Part shown: positions 50,677 to 59,935 of the stretch, in pieces | Layout: each line of letters opens with the position of its first letter | Numbering within the stretch: the stretch's first letter is position 1 | Made by a program: the position numbers and the translations under genes | The notes under the pieces: generated by a model | Seen by the model: the letters and a program-made list of their open reading frames with translations, nothing else | Databases searched by the model: none | Told to the model about the DNA's origin: nothing | Assembly: GCF_008629685.1 (NCBI RefSeq) | Contig: NZ_VWSF01000013.1 | Location: forward strand, 1 to 64,000 | Source: Adhaeribacter rhizoryzae | GTDB lineage: Bacteria > Bacteroidota > Bacteroidia > Cytophagales > Hymenobacteraceae | Reading direction: 5' to 3' | Length of the DNA stretch: 64,000 nt

Positions 50677-53160
50677 TTAATTGCTCTCGCCCGCCTTGGC
50701 ATCGTCGTTGGATATTTTCTTTTTCCGGCGAGGCTGATTTTTAAAATCCATTTTACCAAATTGGTAATTGGCACTAATGCGGAACTGACGGGTGTAGACA
50801 TACAGCAGATTGTCTTGCTCCGAAGTATTGGTTTTAAATGTGTTCCGCATTTTTAATGTTTGGGAAAAAGGATTATCAACCCCCGCGCTAATACTGGCTT
50901 TCTTATTTAACAATTCTTTTTTCAGAGCCAGGTTATAATAGGTCCAGGAAGATGATTTACCTTGTAAAGTTACGCGGGGCGAGTTAAACATGCCAAACAC
51001 CTGGGCGCTAATGCCCTTAGGAAAGGTATAAGACGCATTCAGGTTGGCATTGTACATAACGCTGGCGTTAGATGCTTCCAGTTGTGCGCTCCGGCTTTCC
51101 AAATCGGTGTAAAAAATATTAACGTTACCACTAATATTGCCTTTCTGTAAAAACTTGGTATTGCCAAATAAACTAAAACCATAGCTGGCATTCCGGCCAA
51201 TATTGCCGAACCGGGTATAATTTACACCTTCTGAGGTAGGCAATGTAAAAGATTGAATAGAATTATTGGTTTGCCGCCAGTACACCGAAGCATTAAACGA
51301 AGTACCGGATTTAAAGAACCGGCTGTAGCCTAGTTCATACGAATTGGTTAACTCGGCCTCTAGTTTAGGATTACCTACCTGAATATTAAAGGTATCGGAG
51401 CGGTTTTCAAATGGGTTCAGGTAATATAATTGGGGGCGCTGGATGCGTTTGGTATAGTTAAACTTAATTGTTTGGTTATTTTTTAAAGTACGGGATACGG
51501 CAATACTCGGAATAAAATTGTCGTAATCCTGGTTAATCGTGGTTTCAGTAGAGGTAAAATCACCGCTGATTTGGGTGTGCTCGTAGCGGGTACCAAGTTT
51601 AAAGTTATATTTTTTGTTAAGGCTAAACCCATAAGAGGCATAAGCCGCGGCTACATCCTGGTGGTAAGAGAAAATATCGGTACGGTTCGGCTGAATTACA
51701 AAATCTCCAGTACCCGGTTCGGCCAGTAAAAAGCGGTAATCGCTTTCGGCGTAACGTAAAATGGCCTTGCCGCCAATTTCCAATAGCTGGTCTTTAGCCA
51801 AAGGCTGGGTATAATCTACCTGTAAAGTTTTTTCTTCGTTGTACGCATCGTTCAAATTTTGTTCCTGCAACGATAATTGGTTATCGCGGTTATAAACATC
51901 GGCATAATTATAATTATCGCGGTTGTTGTGGCTTAATAAACCCAAAACAGTTAATTCCTGACCTTGCTTGCTAAACTGCCGGTTGTAATCCAGGTTTACA
52001 TCGTAATTCATGTTTTCGAACTCAATATTATTTTGCCGGGTGTTTAAACCTATCAGCGCATTTTGCAAATATTGGGTAGAAGTCTGGGTGGTTTTAAAAG
52101 CAAAATTGCCGCTTTGCATGCGAATACCAGCCGCTAAATTACTTTTGGGCGTTAAGTCGTAGTCGGTGCCAAACTGCAGAAAATTAAAGTTGCCCACCCG
52201 TTTGCCTTCCATTGTCTGGTATAAGCGATCAATATTCGAAAGGCCGGTATAGTAGGTATTGCCGGTTTGTTTGCCTGGGTTGTTGTTCCAGTTGGTGCCT
52301 AAAGCCGAATTAAGGCCAAATTTTCCTTTGCGGTAGTTTACATTGCCATTTACGTTGCTGTTGCGGGTACCGTAAGAAGCGTTTACTGTGCCATTTACGC
52401 CTTGTAACCCGTTTTTCTTGGTAATAATATTAATAATGCCGGCGGTACCTTCGGCATCGTACTTAGCCGAGGGGCTGGTAATCACTTCCACGGTTTTAAT
52501 TTGGTCGGAGGGAATTTGGCGCAAGGCATCGGCAATATTGGTAGCCATAATGGTAGAAGGCTTGTTGTTGATGAGTACCCGAATATTGCCGCTGCCGCGC
52601 AATTGCACGTTTCCTTCTAAATCTACGGTTAACCCTGGTACTTTTTTCAGTACATCGCTGGCCGTGCCGCCGGTATTGGTAATATCTTTTTCGGCGTTGT
52701 ATACCATGCGGTCTACTTTGTCTTCTACCAAAGGTTTTTCGCCTAAAACGGCTACTTCGTTCAGGGTTTTGGTGTTGGCTTTTAAAGCTATCGGGCCAAT
52801 ATTAACTTCGTTTTTGCCTTCAATGGCAATATTATTGATGCTTTTCGCTTCGTAACCCAGAAAAGTAATGGTTAAGGAATATTGGCCATTGGCTACCCGG
52901 CTAATCGTAAACTTTCCTTTATCGTCGGTAATGGCGCCGTCTATGGTTTTACCGGTAAGTTTATCTAGGAGGGCAACGGTAGCAAAAGCTACCGGGGTTT
53001 TAGCAGCTTCATCAGAAACAACGCCGCTTATTTTGCCGTTACCTTTGGGTATTGCCTGGCTTGCTGCTTGCGCAGTAGCAACGGGTGGGGAAGGAGCTTG
53101 CGCAAAAATTGTTCCGCCGGAAAAAATACTGGCTGCTGCCAGGAGTATAAGTGTTTTCAT
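50677..53160 (-). CDS. Outer-membrane beta-barrel receptor (TonB-dependent receptor-like, OMP_b-brl type)
   Basis: An 827-residue protein. I choose ATG 53160, which gives a clear signal peptide (KTLILLAAASIFSGGTIFAQ), rather than an ATG 75 codons upstream whose extra sequence has no protein character. A carboxypeptidase-regulatory-like repeat (GVVSDEAAKTPVAFATVALLDKLTG) is followed by a plug domain (SDVLKKVPGLTVDLEGNVQLRGSGNIRVLINNKPS) and ITSPSAKYDAEGTAGIINIITKKN, then a ~600-residue barrel. This is the large Bacteroidota family near TonB receptors; cargo unknown. A very similar design appears at 57479-59935. Both genes face left and bracket the kinase/regulator genes between them. Confidence 0.9.
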   Translation of the reverse strand: MKTLILLAAASIFSGGTIFAQAPSPPVATAQAASQAIPKGNGKISGVVSDEAAKTPVAFATVALLDKLTGKTIDGAITDDKGKFTISRVANGQYSLTITFLGYEAKSINNIAIEGKNEVNIGPIALKANTKTLNEVAVLGEKPLVEDKVDRMVYNAEKDITNTGGTASDVLKKVPGLTVDLEGNVQLRGSGNIRVLINNKPSTIMATNIADALRQIPSDQIKTVEVITSPSAKYDAEGTAGIINIITKKNGLQGVNGTVNASYGTRNSNVNGNVNYRKGKFGLNSALGTNWNNNPGKQTGNTYYTGLSNIDRLYQTMEGKRVGNFNFLQFGTDYDLTPKSNLAAGIRMQSGNFAFKTTQTSTQYLQNALIGLNTRQNNIEFENMNYDVNLDYNRQFSKQGQELTVLGLLSHNNRDNYNYADVYNRDNQLSLQEQNLNDAYNEEKTLQVDYTQPLAKDQLLEIGGKAILRYAESDYRFLLAEPGTGDFVIQPNRTDIFSYHQDVAAAYASYGFSLNKKYNFKLGTRYEHTQISGDFTSTETTINQDYDNFIPSIAVSRTLKNNQTIKFNYTKRIQRPQLYYLNPFENRSDTFNIQVGNPKLEAELTNSYELGYSRFFKSGTSFNASVYWRQTNNSIQSFTLPTSEGVNYTRFGNIGRNASYGFSLFGNTKFLQKGNISGNVNIFYTDLESRSAQLEASNASVMYNANLNASYTFPKGISAQVFGMFNSPRVTLQGKSSSWTYYNLALKKELLNKKASISAGVDNPFSQTLKMRNTFKTNTSEQDNLLYVYTRQFRISANYQFGKMDFKNQPRRKKKISNDDAKAGESN

Positions 53161-53770
53161 AATAGGTAGATAAGTAGATAAGGTTAATTTAATTTCCAGA
53201 GAATATTCTCTGTTAAACAATAGCCTTTTTGCTCTTTCTCTACCAATCCCCCCAGGACCATTATTTACAAAATATTCAAAAGAAGTCGTGAGCTTTCTTG
53301 CATATTCTGAAGCAAAGATACTTAAATGGCTGCTGGCCGAAAGCCGATAGGGGTGAACCGCCATTACATACCGGTAAACCAACAATATTTGTAGGTGAAC
53401 AGAGCCGTTCAGAAAAAATTAGGGTAAATATTTCTTCTTAAAGCCAGATGATAAGCCTGGTTTATCAACCTGCTTTTTTACAGGGGGAATAGCTCGGGTT
53501 ATAATTCTAAGTAAACCGATATACACGAAGAAAAGACATTGCAATTAAACCCAAATATTTAAAAACAAAGCAGTCTGCCGTAAAAATTGCTTGCTGAACA
53601 TCCTGTTGGGGTATTTGTTAGCAGCCTTTATCAGACTACAAATTTCTAAAATTTGAAAATTTCCAGAATTATTTAGCTTTTATGTAAATCTGGCGTTTGC
53701 CAGTGCATTAATATTTGCCTTATTTCTAGTATTTTAGCGCGCGCTTATTCTGAATTTTAAAGTACTATTA
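53161..53770. other. Gene-free spacer between divergent receptor and PAS kinase genes
   Basis: About 610 bases with no frame I support. A hairpin-like pair GATAAGCC / GGTTTATC occurs near 53451-53468 with one mismatch. Promoters for both flanking genes must lie here. Confidence 0.4.
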
Positions 53771-55309
53771 ATGTTAAATGCAAACGAATTAGGTGCTGTT
53801 TTTGCCTATGCTGATTCGCCCTATTTAATCGTATCGGCTGAGGCTGCTTACCCAATTGTTGCGGCTAATGCGGCTGCTTCTAACTGGAGCCATTTTGATG
53901 CAGATAAACTCATACACGAAAGTAGAGTAGCAGGCCCGGCTAAATTTGCCGATTTACTCGGATTGCCCGAAACCCGATTAGTAGATTTATTCGGGCAAGT
54001 TATAAGCACCCTACAGGCTATAAAAATTAAGGTAGAACCGCCCCGGCTACCAGATAATGACCTGCCGGTTAATGAGTGCGCCAGTGTTTTAGAAATATTC
54101 CCGCTTATTACTAACAATCAGGTAACATACCTGGTGCTAAAGGTTTTTTTAGCAGATAAAATATTGCCGGAGCCAAGTGCTTCTGAAATCGCGCATATAC
54201 ATTTGCCCGAAACGCAGCAATCGCTGGCCGTAATATTCGATAGTTTAGCCAATGTTATTTTTGTATTAGATGTAGAAGCGCCGGATTTGTATAAATTCTC
54301 GTATGTTAATCGGGCTTTTCAGGTTACTACCGGCTTACCTGTTTCTAAGGTAGTTGGCAGCTACGTACAGGAAATAATACCGGAGCCATCGTTAAGTCTG
54401 GTTTTAGAAAAATACCACGAAGCCATTACTAAACGCAAACAAGTAAGCTGGCAGGAAGTATCGGAGTACCCGGCGGGCCAGAAAACCGGGGAAGTGCTGG
54501 TGGAGCCGGTTTTTGATGCGCAGGGCAATTGTTTGCGCTTGGTGGGCATGGTACACGACATTACCGAACGCAAAGAAATTGAAGTAAACCAAATGCGTTT
54601 AACGCAGGATTTGTACCAGCACAACCGCGATTTAGAACAGTTTACCTATATTGTATCGCATAATTTGCGCGCGCCTTTGGCCAATGCGCTGGGTTTGGTA
54701 AGGCATTTGCCCAATATGCCCACAACCACTGAACTTTACCAGCAATACCTTTCGCATTTAATCACGAGCATCGAAAAACTAGATACTATTTTAAAAGATG
54801 TAACCCAGATTTTATCTGTCCGGGACAGGCAAAATATAGACCATTACGAAGCTGTTGTTTTAGCAGAAGTTTGCGAGCAGGCCAAGCAGGATCTGGCTCC
54901 AGAATTAGGCGCATGTGGCGGCCATTTGCATATAGCCGTAGCACCGGATTTTATCGTACACGGCAGTCGGGTTTATTTGTATAGTATATTTCATAATTTA
55001 ATTAGTAATGCTATTAAATATCGTTCTTTAAACCGGGTGCTGGAAATAAATATTACTACCATTAACACAACCCCGGAAGAGAAAACAATTCAGTTTTCGG
55101 ATAACGGCTTAGGGTTTGATATGAACAAGTACGAAAACGACGTATTTAAATTATACAAACGCTTTCATCATAATAGTAGCATAGAAGGGCGCGGGGTTGG
55201 TTTATTTTTAGTTAAAACCCACGTAGAAGCACTTGGCGGCAATATTACGGTAAAAAGCACGCTAAATGCCGGCACAACTTTCACCATTAACTTTAAATCC
55301 CGGGCCTGA
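53771..55309 (+). CDS. Cytoplasmic PAS-domain histidine kinase
   Basis: A 512-residue kinase with no membrane segment. Residues 1-145 are an unassigned sensory region. A PAS domain (~150-270, ending VGMVHDITERKEIE) leads into the H-box VSHNLRAPLANALGL with His297, an unusual H-N-L-R-A-P form common in Bacteroidota. The ATPase domain has NLISNAIKYRS, DNGLGFD and GRGVGLFLVKTHVEALGG. The stop TGA overlaps the ATG of a CheY-like regulator (TGATG), so they form a pair. The signal is probably cytoplasmic and small, but unknown. Confidence 0.93.
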   Translation: MLNANELGAVFAYADSPYLIVSAEAAYPIVAANAAASNWSHFDADKLIHESRVAGPAKFADLLGLPETRLVDLFGQVISTLQAIKIKVEPPRLPDNDLPVNECASVLEIFPLITNNQVTYLVLKVFLADKILPEPSASEIAHIHLPETQQSLAVIFDSLANVIFVLDVEAPDLYKFSYVNRAFQVTTGLPVSKVVGSYVQEIIPEPSLSLVLEKYHEAITKRKQVSWQEVSEYPAGQKTGEVLVEPVFDAQGNCLRLVGMVHDITERKEIEVNQMRLTQDLYQHNRDLEQFTYIVSHNLRAPLANALGLVRHLPNMPTTTELYQQYLSHLITSIEKLDTILKDVTQILSVRDRQNIDHYEAVVLAEVCEQAKQDLAPELGACGGHLHIAVAPDFIVHGSRVYLYSIFHNLISNAIKYRSLNRVLEINITTINTTPEEKTIQFSDNGLGFDMNKYENDVFKLYKRFHHNSSIEGRGVGLFLVKTHVEALGGNITVKSTLNAGTTFTINFKSRA

Positions 55310-55695
55310 TGAAAATATTTATTATTGATGATGATGAGATAAGTATTTTTCTTACCGAAAGATCGCTGCAATTGGGTGGGTTTAAAGCAGAAATTACTAC
55401 TTTTTTAGAAGCCGATGCTGCCTTAGAGGTACTCAAAAATGCACCGGAAGAAGAATTGCCTAATTTTATTTTTTTAGATTTAAATATGCCCGAGGTAGAT
55501 GGCTGGGAGTTTCTGGCGGCTTTTGAGCAATTAGACCAGGAGCGGTCGCTTAACAAATGCGCCATCTATATTTTAACTTCTTCGCTTAATATCTCTGATA
55601 TTGACAGGGCCAACGAACACGAATTAATTAAAGGATTTATTCATAAACCCGTTAACCTGGAAGATATGGAGGCAATTCTGCATTTGAACTATTAA
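55309..55695 (+). CDS. CheY-like single-domain response regulator
   Basis: A 128-residue receiver without an output domain. Acidic pocket IIDDDE, phospho-acceptor Asp57 in FIFLDLNMPEVDGWEF, Thr/Ser in LTSSLN and Lys in FIHKPVN are all present. It overlaps the kinase gene by 1 bp and is surely its partner. With no DNA-binding domain it must act by protein contact or as a phosphorelay step. It is related to the 'Rcp1-like' receivers paired with PAS kinases. Confidence 0.94.
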   Translation: MKIFIIDDDEISIFLTERSLQLGGFKAEITTFLEADAALEVLKNAPEEELPNFIFLDLNMPEVDGWEFLAAFEQLDQERSLNKCAIYILTSSLNISDIDRANEHELIKGFIHKPVNLEDMEAILHLNY

Positions 55696-55795
55696 ATTAT
55701 AACTTTTTTGAAGTAAACTAATAGGTTAGCCTTTAACTAATTACCCAAAATTATGCAGGTAGATAAGAGTGGTTTAAATGCCACATGCACGAAGG

Positions 55796-56572
55796 TTAAT
55801 AAGTGTGCATAATACCTTCCTGTAAGGCCTGTTCATACTGTTCTTTTTCAAACTGGTATAAGAAAGGCGAGCGGTGTGCCCCAATCGACCGGCGTTCGTC
55901 TAATTTTTTTATCAGTCCTAAGGCAATTAATTTTTTAGAAAAATTCCGCTGGTCCAGTTCTTTTCCCAGTATTGTTTCGTAGAGCGTGTGAATTTCCGGA
56001 ATGGTGAATTTTTCGGGCAACAGGTTGTAACCAATGGGTTGATGATAAATCTGGAGCCGCAGGGTTAATAATGCTTTCTCAACGGTTTCATTCTGGTCAA
56101 ATAACAGCGGCGGAATATCACTTACGTCAAACCAATAATAATCCTCGGTAAAATAATCGGTGGTTACAGAAACCTTCGAATAATCTACTAACGCAAAATA
56201 GCCAATAGATAAAGTTCGCTCCAGCAGCCAATTATCTGGTTCAACCTCCAACCCAAATTTTTCTTTGTACTCCCGGCCACTTCTTTCCTGAACCCGGTAC
56301 GGCGAATCGCCAAAAACGTGAAACTGCTGCAAAAATAAATCGCTCAGGTTGGTTTTCTCGTGCAGGATGCGATAAGCAGCCTGGCTCAAAGGTTCGCGGC
56401 GCTTAATAAAACCACCCGGCAGTCCCCAACCATCTAGTCCTTTCCAACGAAGCAATAAAATTTTAAGCTTTTGCTGATAGTAGCCAAATATTACCGGGTC
56501 TATGCTTACATGGGGCAAATATTCCTGATGGCCATGATGCACAAAGTCATTTACTTCTTCCAGCGTATTCAT
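55796..56572 (-). CDS. NrtR/AraR-type transcriptional regulator (degenerate Nudix fold), paralogue 2
   Basis: A 258-residue protein with the same architecture as the regulator at 5742-6431: a Nudix-like domain (VDPVIFGYYQQKLKILLLRWKGLDGWGLPGGFIKRREPLSQAAYRILHEKTNL) and a C-terminal winged helix (LLPEKFTIPEIHTLYETILGKELDQRNFSKKLIALGLI). The Nudix box keeps G-x5-E but has RILHEK instead of REUxEE, and Asn replaces the late glycine. Hydrolase activity is therefore unlikely. Two copies of a 16-bp motif upstream suggest autoregulation or control of the divergent small secreted protein. Sugar specificity is unknown. Confidence 0.85.
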   Translation of the reverse strand: MNTLEEVNDFVHHGHQEYLPHVSIDPVIFGYYQQKLKILLLRWKGLDGWGLPGGFIKRREPLSQAAYRILHEKTNLSDLFLQQFHVFGDSPYRVQERSGREYKEKFGLEVEPDNWLLERTLSIGYFALVDYSKVSVTTDYFTEDYYWFDVSDIPPLLFDQNETVEKALLTLRLQIYHQPIGYNLLPEKFTIPEIHTLYETILGKELDQRNFSKKLIALGLIKKLDERRSIGAHRSPFLYQFEKEQYEQALQEGIMHTY

Positions 56573-56591
56573 GAAACAAAATTAAAAAATT

Positions 56592-56650
56592 ATTCCGTAA
56601 ATTTTACGCATTGTAAAAGAAAGTCTTTATCTTTATTCCGTAAGATTTAC
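56592..56650. promoter_or_regulatory. Two copies of a 16-bp motif upstream of the second Nudix-fold regulator
   Basis: ATTCCGTAAATTTTAC (56592-56607) and ATTCCGTAAGATTTAC (56635-56650) are identical at 14 of 16 positions, 43 bp apart (about four helical turns). Each contains an imperfect GTAA-TTAC dyad. Just inside them lie TTGTAAA and TTTACAA halves. They sit between the divergent starts at 56572 and 56731, as operators would. Confidence 0.5.
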
Positions 56651-56730
56651 AATTTGATGTTTTCTTATAATAAAAACTTATTGCTTAAACCCTTTTATCC
56701 ATCCAATCACCTTTTTAAAACTTATTAATC

Positions 56731-57117
56731 ATGAAAAAGTTAAGTACTCTTTTCGTTCTTAGTTTATTATCGCTACTGGTTTTTGCTACCAATTTGCAGG
56801 CCCAAACTGCCCCGGCAGATTATTTTGCCGGTACCTGGAAAGTGAAGGCTTTTGGTTTACCCGACGGCGATATCGAAATGACCCTTCTGTTTGAAAAAAA
56901 GGACGGTAAACTCACGGGCGGCATAATAGATCCGGCCACCAAAAAAATAGCCAATCCTTTTACCAAAGTTGAACTGGTTGGCGATAAAGTAACGGCTTAT
57001 TTCATGGCGCCCGAGCACAATATGGAAGTGTACCTGAACTTAGAAAAACAAGATGATACGGCTGTGAAAGGTAGTATTATGGATATGTTTAAAATGAAAG
57101 GTTCCAAAGCTAAGTAA
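56731..57117 (+). CDS. Small secreted protein of unknown function
   Basis: A 128-residue protein with a signal peptide (LSTLFVLSLLSLLVFATNLQAQ). The mature ~105 residues (DYFAGTWKVKAFGLPDGDIEMTLLFEKKDGKLTGGIIDPATKK...VTAYFMAPEHNMEVYLNLEKQDDTAVKGSIMDMFKMKGSKA) form alternating strands, as in small lipocalin-like or calycin-type barrels found widely in Bacteroidota. No catalytic residues visible. It is divergent from the second Nudix-fold regulator and may be a target of it. Confidence 0.7.
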   Translation: MKKLSTLFVLSLLSLLVFATNLQAQTAPADYFAGTWKVKAFGLPDGDIEMTLLFEKKDGKLTGGIIDPATKKIANPFTKVELVGDKVTAYFMAPEHNMEVYLNLEKQDDTAVKGSIMDMFKMKGSKAK

Positions 57118-57168
57118 GCTCAACTCGTTATTGGTGCCGCTAAATCTTTATTGCCCGGTTTGCAGTTA

Positions 57169-57403
57169 AGTAGCCAGCCAAACTAAAGTATATATAAACC
57201 AAAGGTGCCGGAAATGCCCCTCCTGTTTTAGGCTACTATTAGGATACATTTTAATTATTTTATTGATTTTTAATAAGTTATAATATTTTATATTATTACA
57301 AAAAAATTGATAATCAAATATTTATGTAGTTTGTGTTCTAATAGTAGCCTGTTTTAGGAAGATCAGTTAAATATTTGCCTGCTATTTTTTTCCTATTTAT
57401 TTA
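57169..57403 (+). repeat. 117-bp dispersed repeat, copy 3, interrupted by a mini-insertion
   Basis: 57169-57230 matches the left half of copies 1 and 2 (AACTAAAGTATATATAAACC ... CTCCTGTTTTA) and 57350-57403 matches the right half (GGAAGATCAGTTAAATATTTGCCTGC...). The intervening 115-119 bp are absent from the other copies and are annotated separately. Confidence 0.8.
57231..57349. mobile_element. Mini-insertion element (MITE-like) inside the dispersed repeat
   Basis: 119 bp of AT-rich DNA bounded by perfect 12-bp inverted repeats GGCTACTATTAG / CTAATAGTAGCC. It is flanked by TGTTTTA on both sides, a 7-bp target duplication (up to 11 bp, CCTGTTTTAGG, if the ends are trimmed by two bases). It has no coding capacity. 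The uninterrupted copies at 20484 and 48037 show the empty site. Confidence 0.82.
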
Positions 57404-57478
57404 ATGCCTGCTGCCAATATTTCCCATCTATTTTATTTTATCCGGGGCATTAATATTTTCTGATAATAGTAAAGCTGG

Positions 57479-59935
57479 TTAATTGGTGTTAGCCCGTCGG
57501 CGCTCTTCTTCGGAACTGGTTTGGCGGCGGGTGGCGGCTTTCATTTTCTGATTACCAAAATTGCGGGAGTAGGTAAGCCGCACTACCCTGGGGTCGGAAA
57601 AAGTGCCGTCGAAATACGAATATACGTTTAAGGCTGGCTGATCGGTAATAAATCTAAACCGCATGGTCCAGAAAATATCATCTACCGATAGGCGCAAGGT
57701 ACCTTTATCTTGTTTTAGTTTTTTCTGTAAACCGGCATTTACCATGCCCATGGCTTTGGTGTATGAAATGCCAAAAGGCGCGCGGCTCAGGTAAAACCCG
57801 GTTAGTTCGGCGGTAAAATTATTAGGCAACCGGAACGTCTGATTTAAATTAATGCTGGCATAACCACTTTTTAGGGCAATTTCTTTTTCGTTGTAATACC
57901 CTAAATTTTTAATGTAAACGCCCATTATATTGCTCTGAACTTGCCACCAGGGAGCCGGGCTGAATGGAACCGAAAAGTTGAGGGAAAAATTCCGGGAATT
58001 TTTCAGGTTTTCGGCGCGGGCAAATTGTTTATTTGTAGCCGGATCGAGGTGTACCTGCCAGTCAATAATTGGCGTTTTGTCGTAGCTGTAACCCAGGGTT
58101 AATAACATGTTTTCGCGGAAGCGGTAAGTAGTTTGCAGGGCATCGGTAATGGTAGCCCGCAGATTGGTATTGCCGGATAAAAAAGTATTGGGGTCTATGA
58201 AATAAACAAAAGGTGCCAGGTTATTATATGTGGGCCGGGTAATGCGGCGGCTGTACGATACCTGGATGCTGCTTTTTTTAGTTAAATCGCGCGATGCAAA
58301 TATACTCGGAAACAGGTTGCCGTACCGGCGCTCCACAATAGGCTGGTTGCTGATGGTAGTTAAATTGGTGTGGGTATATTCGTAACGAAGACCGGTTTGT
58401 AGTTTTATTTGGTGCGGCAACTGAGAATTAAAGTTTACATAAGCCGCCCCAATATTTTCGATCATTTTAATGTGCTGGCTAAATTCGGTGTTGGGTTGCC
58501 ATACTTCTTCTATTAGATTCCGGACGGCAACTTTGTTTTCGAGCTGCGAAATGGTTGCTTTAGCACCTACCTCCAGTTTTGTGTTTTCGCCTAAATTATT
58601 CCGGTAATCGGCTTTGCTTACCCACAGCCGGATGGGCGTAGTTTTTTTCATGTCAATTTCTTCTTCCTCGGTTTCCAGCGGGTTGGTATACCTATAGGTA
58701 TTAAAATACCGGTGCGGGTTGTGGTCGTGGTAATACAGGTAATCCATATCCACGCTTAGTTCCTGCTTATCGGTAAGTTTATGCGTTAGGTTCAGGTTAC
58801 CCATTAAATGGCGCCAAAGGTTTATTTCCTGGTGCGTAGTATTTACCGTAGATTCCAGCACGTTGCTGCGGTAAGTTTCGGAATAGCCTTTTTCGTCTAC
58901 CGGTGTTAAGTCAAATTTATCGGTAAAACCCGATACCAAGCCGCCTAAAGTAGTTCTGGCAGTTATATTATAATCAAAACCTAACCGGGCAGTATGGTTA
59001 TGGCGAATAAATTGCCGGCGGTTTAGGGTGTTGGTTTGGGTAATTATTCCCTGAAATGTTGCCTGCCGTACTGTTTCAATGCGGTTCCAGCCGTGGTTGC
59101 GCGAAAAAGAATAGTCGGTATAAAGGTTAAGCTTTTGGGTGCGGTGGGTTAAATTAAAGGTGGCCGCCGGTTTTTCGTACCAGCCGTAGCCCATGGTAAG
59201 CGAATACGATCCGTTGGTGCCGTAATCTTCGTTCTTTTTTAGTACCAGATTAATAATGCCGGCATTGCCTTCGGCATCGTACTGGGCCGGCGGCGTGGTA
59301 ATTATTTCTACTTTATCAATATTGCCGGCGTTCATGCCGCTGAGCATCTGAATAATGGTAGCAATAGGTACCCGGCTTTGTTTGCCGTTAATCATAACCA
59401 CTACGCCACTTTTGCCGCTAATACTTAACGAATTACTCTGGCGGTTTACCATAATGCCCGGCGAACGCTCCAGCACATCCAGGGCGGTAGCACCGGCCGA
59501 TGTAATACTACTTTGCACATTAACTACCAGGCGGTCCAGGTGCTGTTCGAATAAAGGTTTTTGCGCCACTACCTCCACTTGTTTCAGTTCTTTATTTCCT
59601 TCGGCTAATATTAGTGTTTTTACCTGGTGCGTGTTAGCAACATTGTTCAGGTTAAAAGGCTGACTATAAGTTTTCACGTACCCCACCATGGTAGCGGCTA
59701 CTAAATATTGGCCCGGCTTAATATTCTCGAAGTGGTACGTGCCGAGTTCGTTCGTTAACATACCTTTTACCATTACCGAATCGTGGGCACTAAGCAGCAA
59801 TACATTGGCAAACGGGAAAGGTGCGCCCTTGCTTTCCTGAATTTTACCGGTAACATTAACCTGACCAAAGGCGCTGCTAGCTACTAATAATAAGTTTAAA
59901 AGTAAGGTAAACGGAAGAAGGGTAGAGTTTTTCAT
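57479..59935 (-). CDS. Outer-membrane beta-barrel receptor (TonB-dependent receptor-like, OMP_b-brl type), second copy
   Basis: An 818-residue protein with a signal peptide (LLPFTLLLNLLLVASSAFGQ), a carboxypeptidase-regulatory-like domain (GKIQESKGAPFPFANVLLLSAHD), a plug (ALDVLERSPGIMVNRQSNSLSISGKSGVVVMINGKQ) with ITTPPAQYDAEGNAGIINLVLKKNEDYG, and a barrel of ~600 residues. It shares architecture and many segments with the receptor at 50677-53160 and is likely a distant paralogue. No TonB box is obvious at the N-terminus. Cargo unknown. No SusD-like partner is adjacent, so it is not a classic SusCD pair. Confidence 0.9.
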   Translation of the reverse strand: MKNSTLLPFTLLLNLLLVASSAFGQVNVTGKIQESKGAPFPFANVLLLSAHDSVMVKGMLTNELGTYHFENIKPGQYLVAATMVGYVKTYSQPFNLNNVANTHQVKTLILAEGNKELKQVEVVAQKPLFEQHLDRLVVNVQSSITSAGATALDVLERSPGIMVNRQSNSLSISGKSGVVVMINGKQSRVPIATIIQMLSGMNAGNIDKVEIITTPPAQYDAEGNAGIINLVLKKNEDYGTNGSYSLTMGYGWYEKPAATFNLTHRTQKLNLYTDYSFSRNHGWNRIETVRQATFQGIITQTNTLNRRQFIRHNHTARLGFDYNITARTTLGGLVSGFTDKFDLTPVDEKGYSETYRSNVLESTVNTTHQEINLWRHLMGNLNLTHKLTDKQELSVDMDYLYYHDHNPHRYFNTYRYTNPLETEEEEIDMKKTTPIRLWVSKADYRNNLGENTKLEVGAKATISQLENKVAVRNLIEEVWQPNTEFSQHIKMIENIGAAYVNFNSQLPHQIKLQTGLRYEYTHTNLTTISNQPIVERRYGNLFPSIFASRDLTKKSSIQVSYSRRITRPTYNNLAPFVYFIDPNTFLSGNTNLRATITDALQTTYRFRENMLLTLGYSYDKTPIIDWQVHLDPATNKQFARAENLKNSRNFSLNFSVPFSPAPWWQVQSNIMGVYIKNLGYYNEKEIALKSGYASINLNQTFRLPNNFTAELTGFYLSRAPFGISYTKAMGMVNAGLQKKLKQDKGTLRLSVDDIFWTMRFRFITDQPALNVYSYFDGTFSDPRVVRLTYSRNFGNQKMKAATRRQTSSEEERRRANTN

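Noticed and set aside
53161-53385. 75-codon N-terminal extension of the receptor gene with an upstream ATG
   Set aside because: The extension is basic, unstructured and precedes a perfect signal peptide starting at 53160, so it is not part of the protein.
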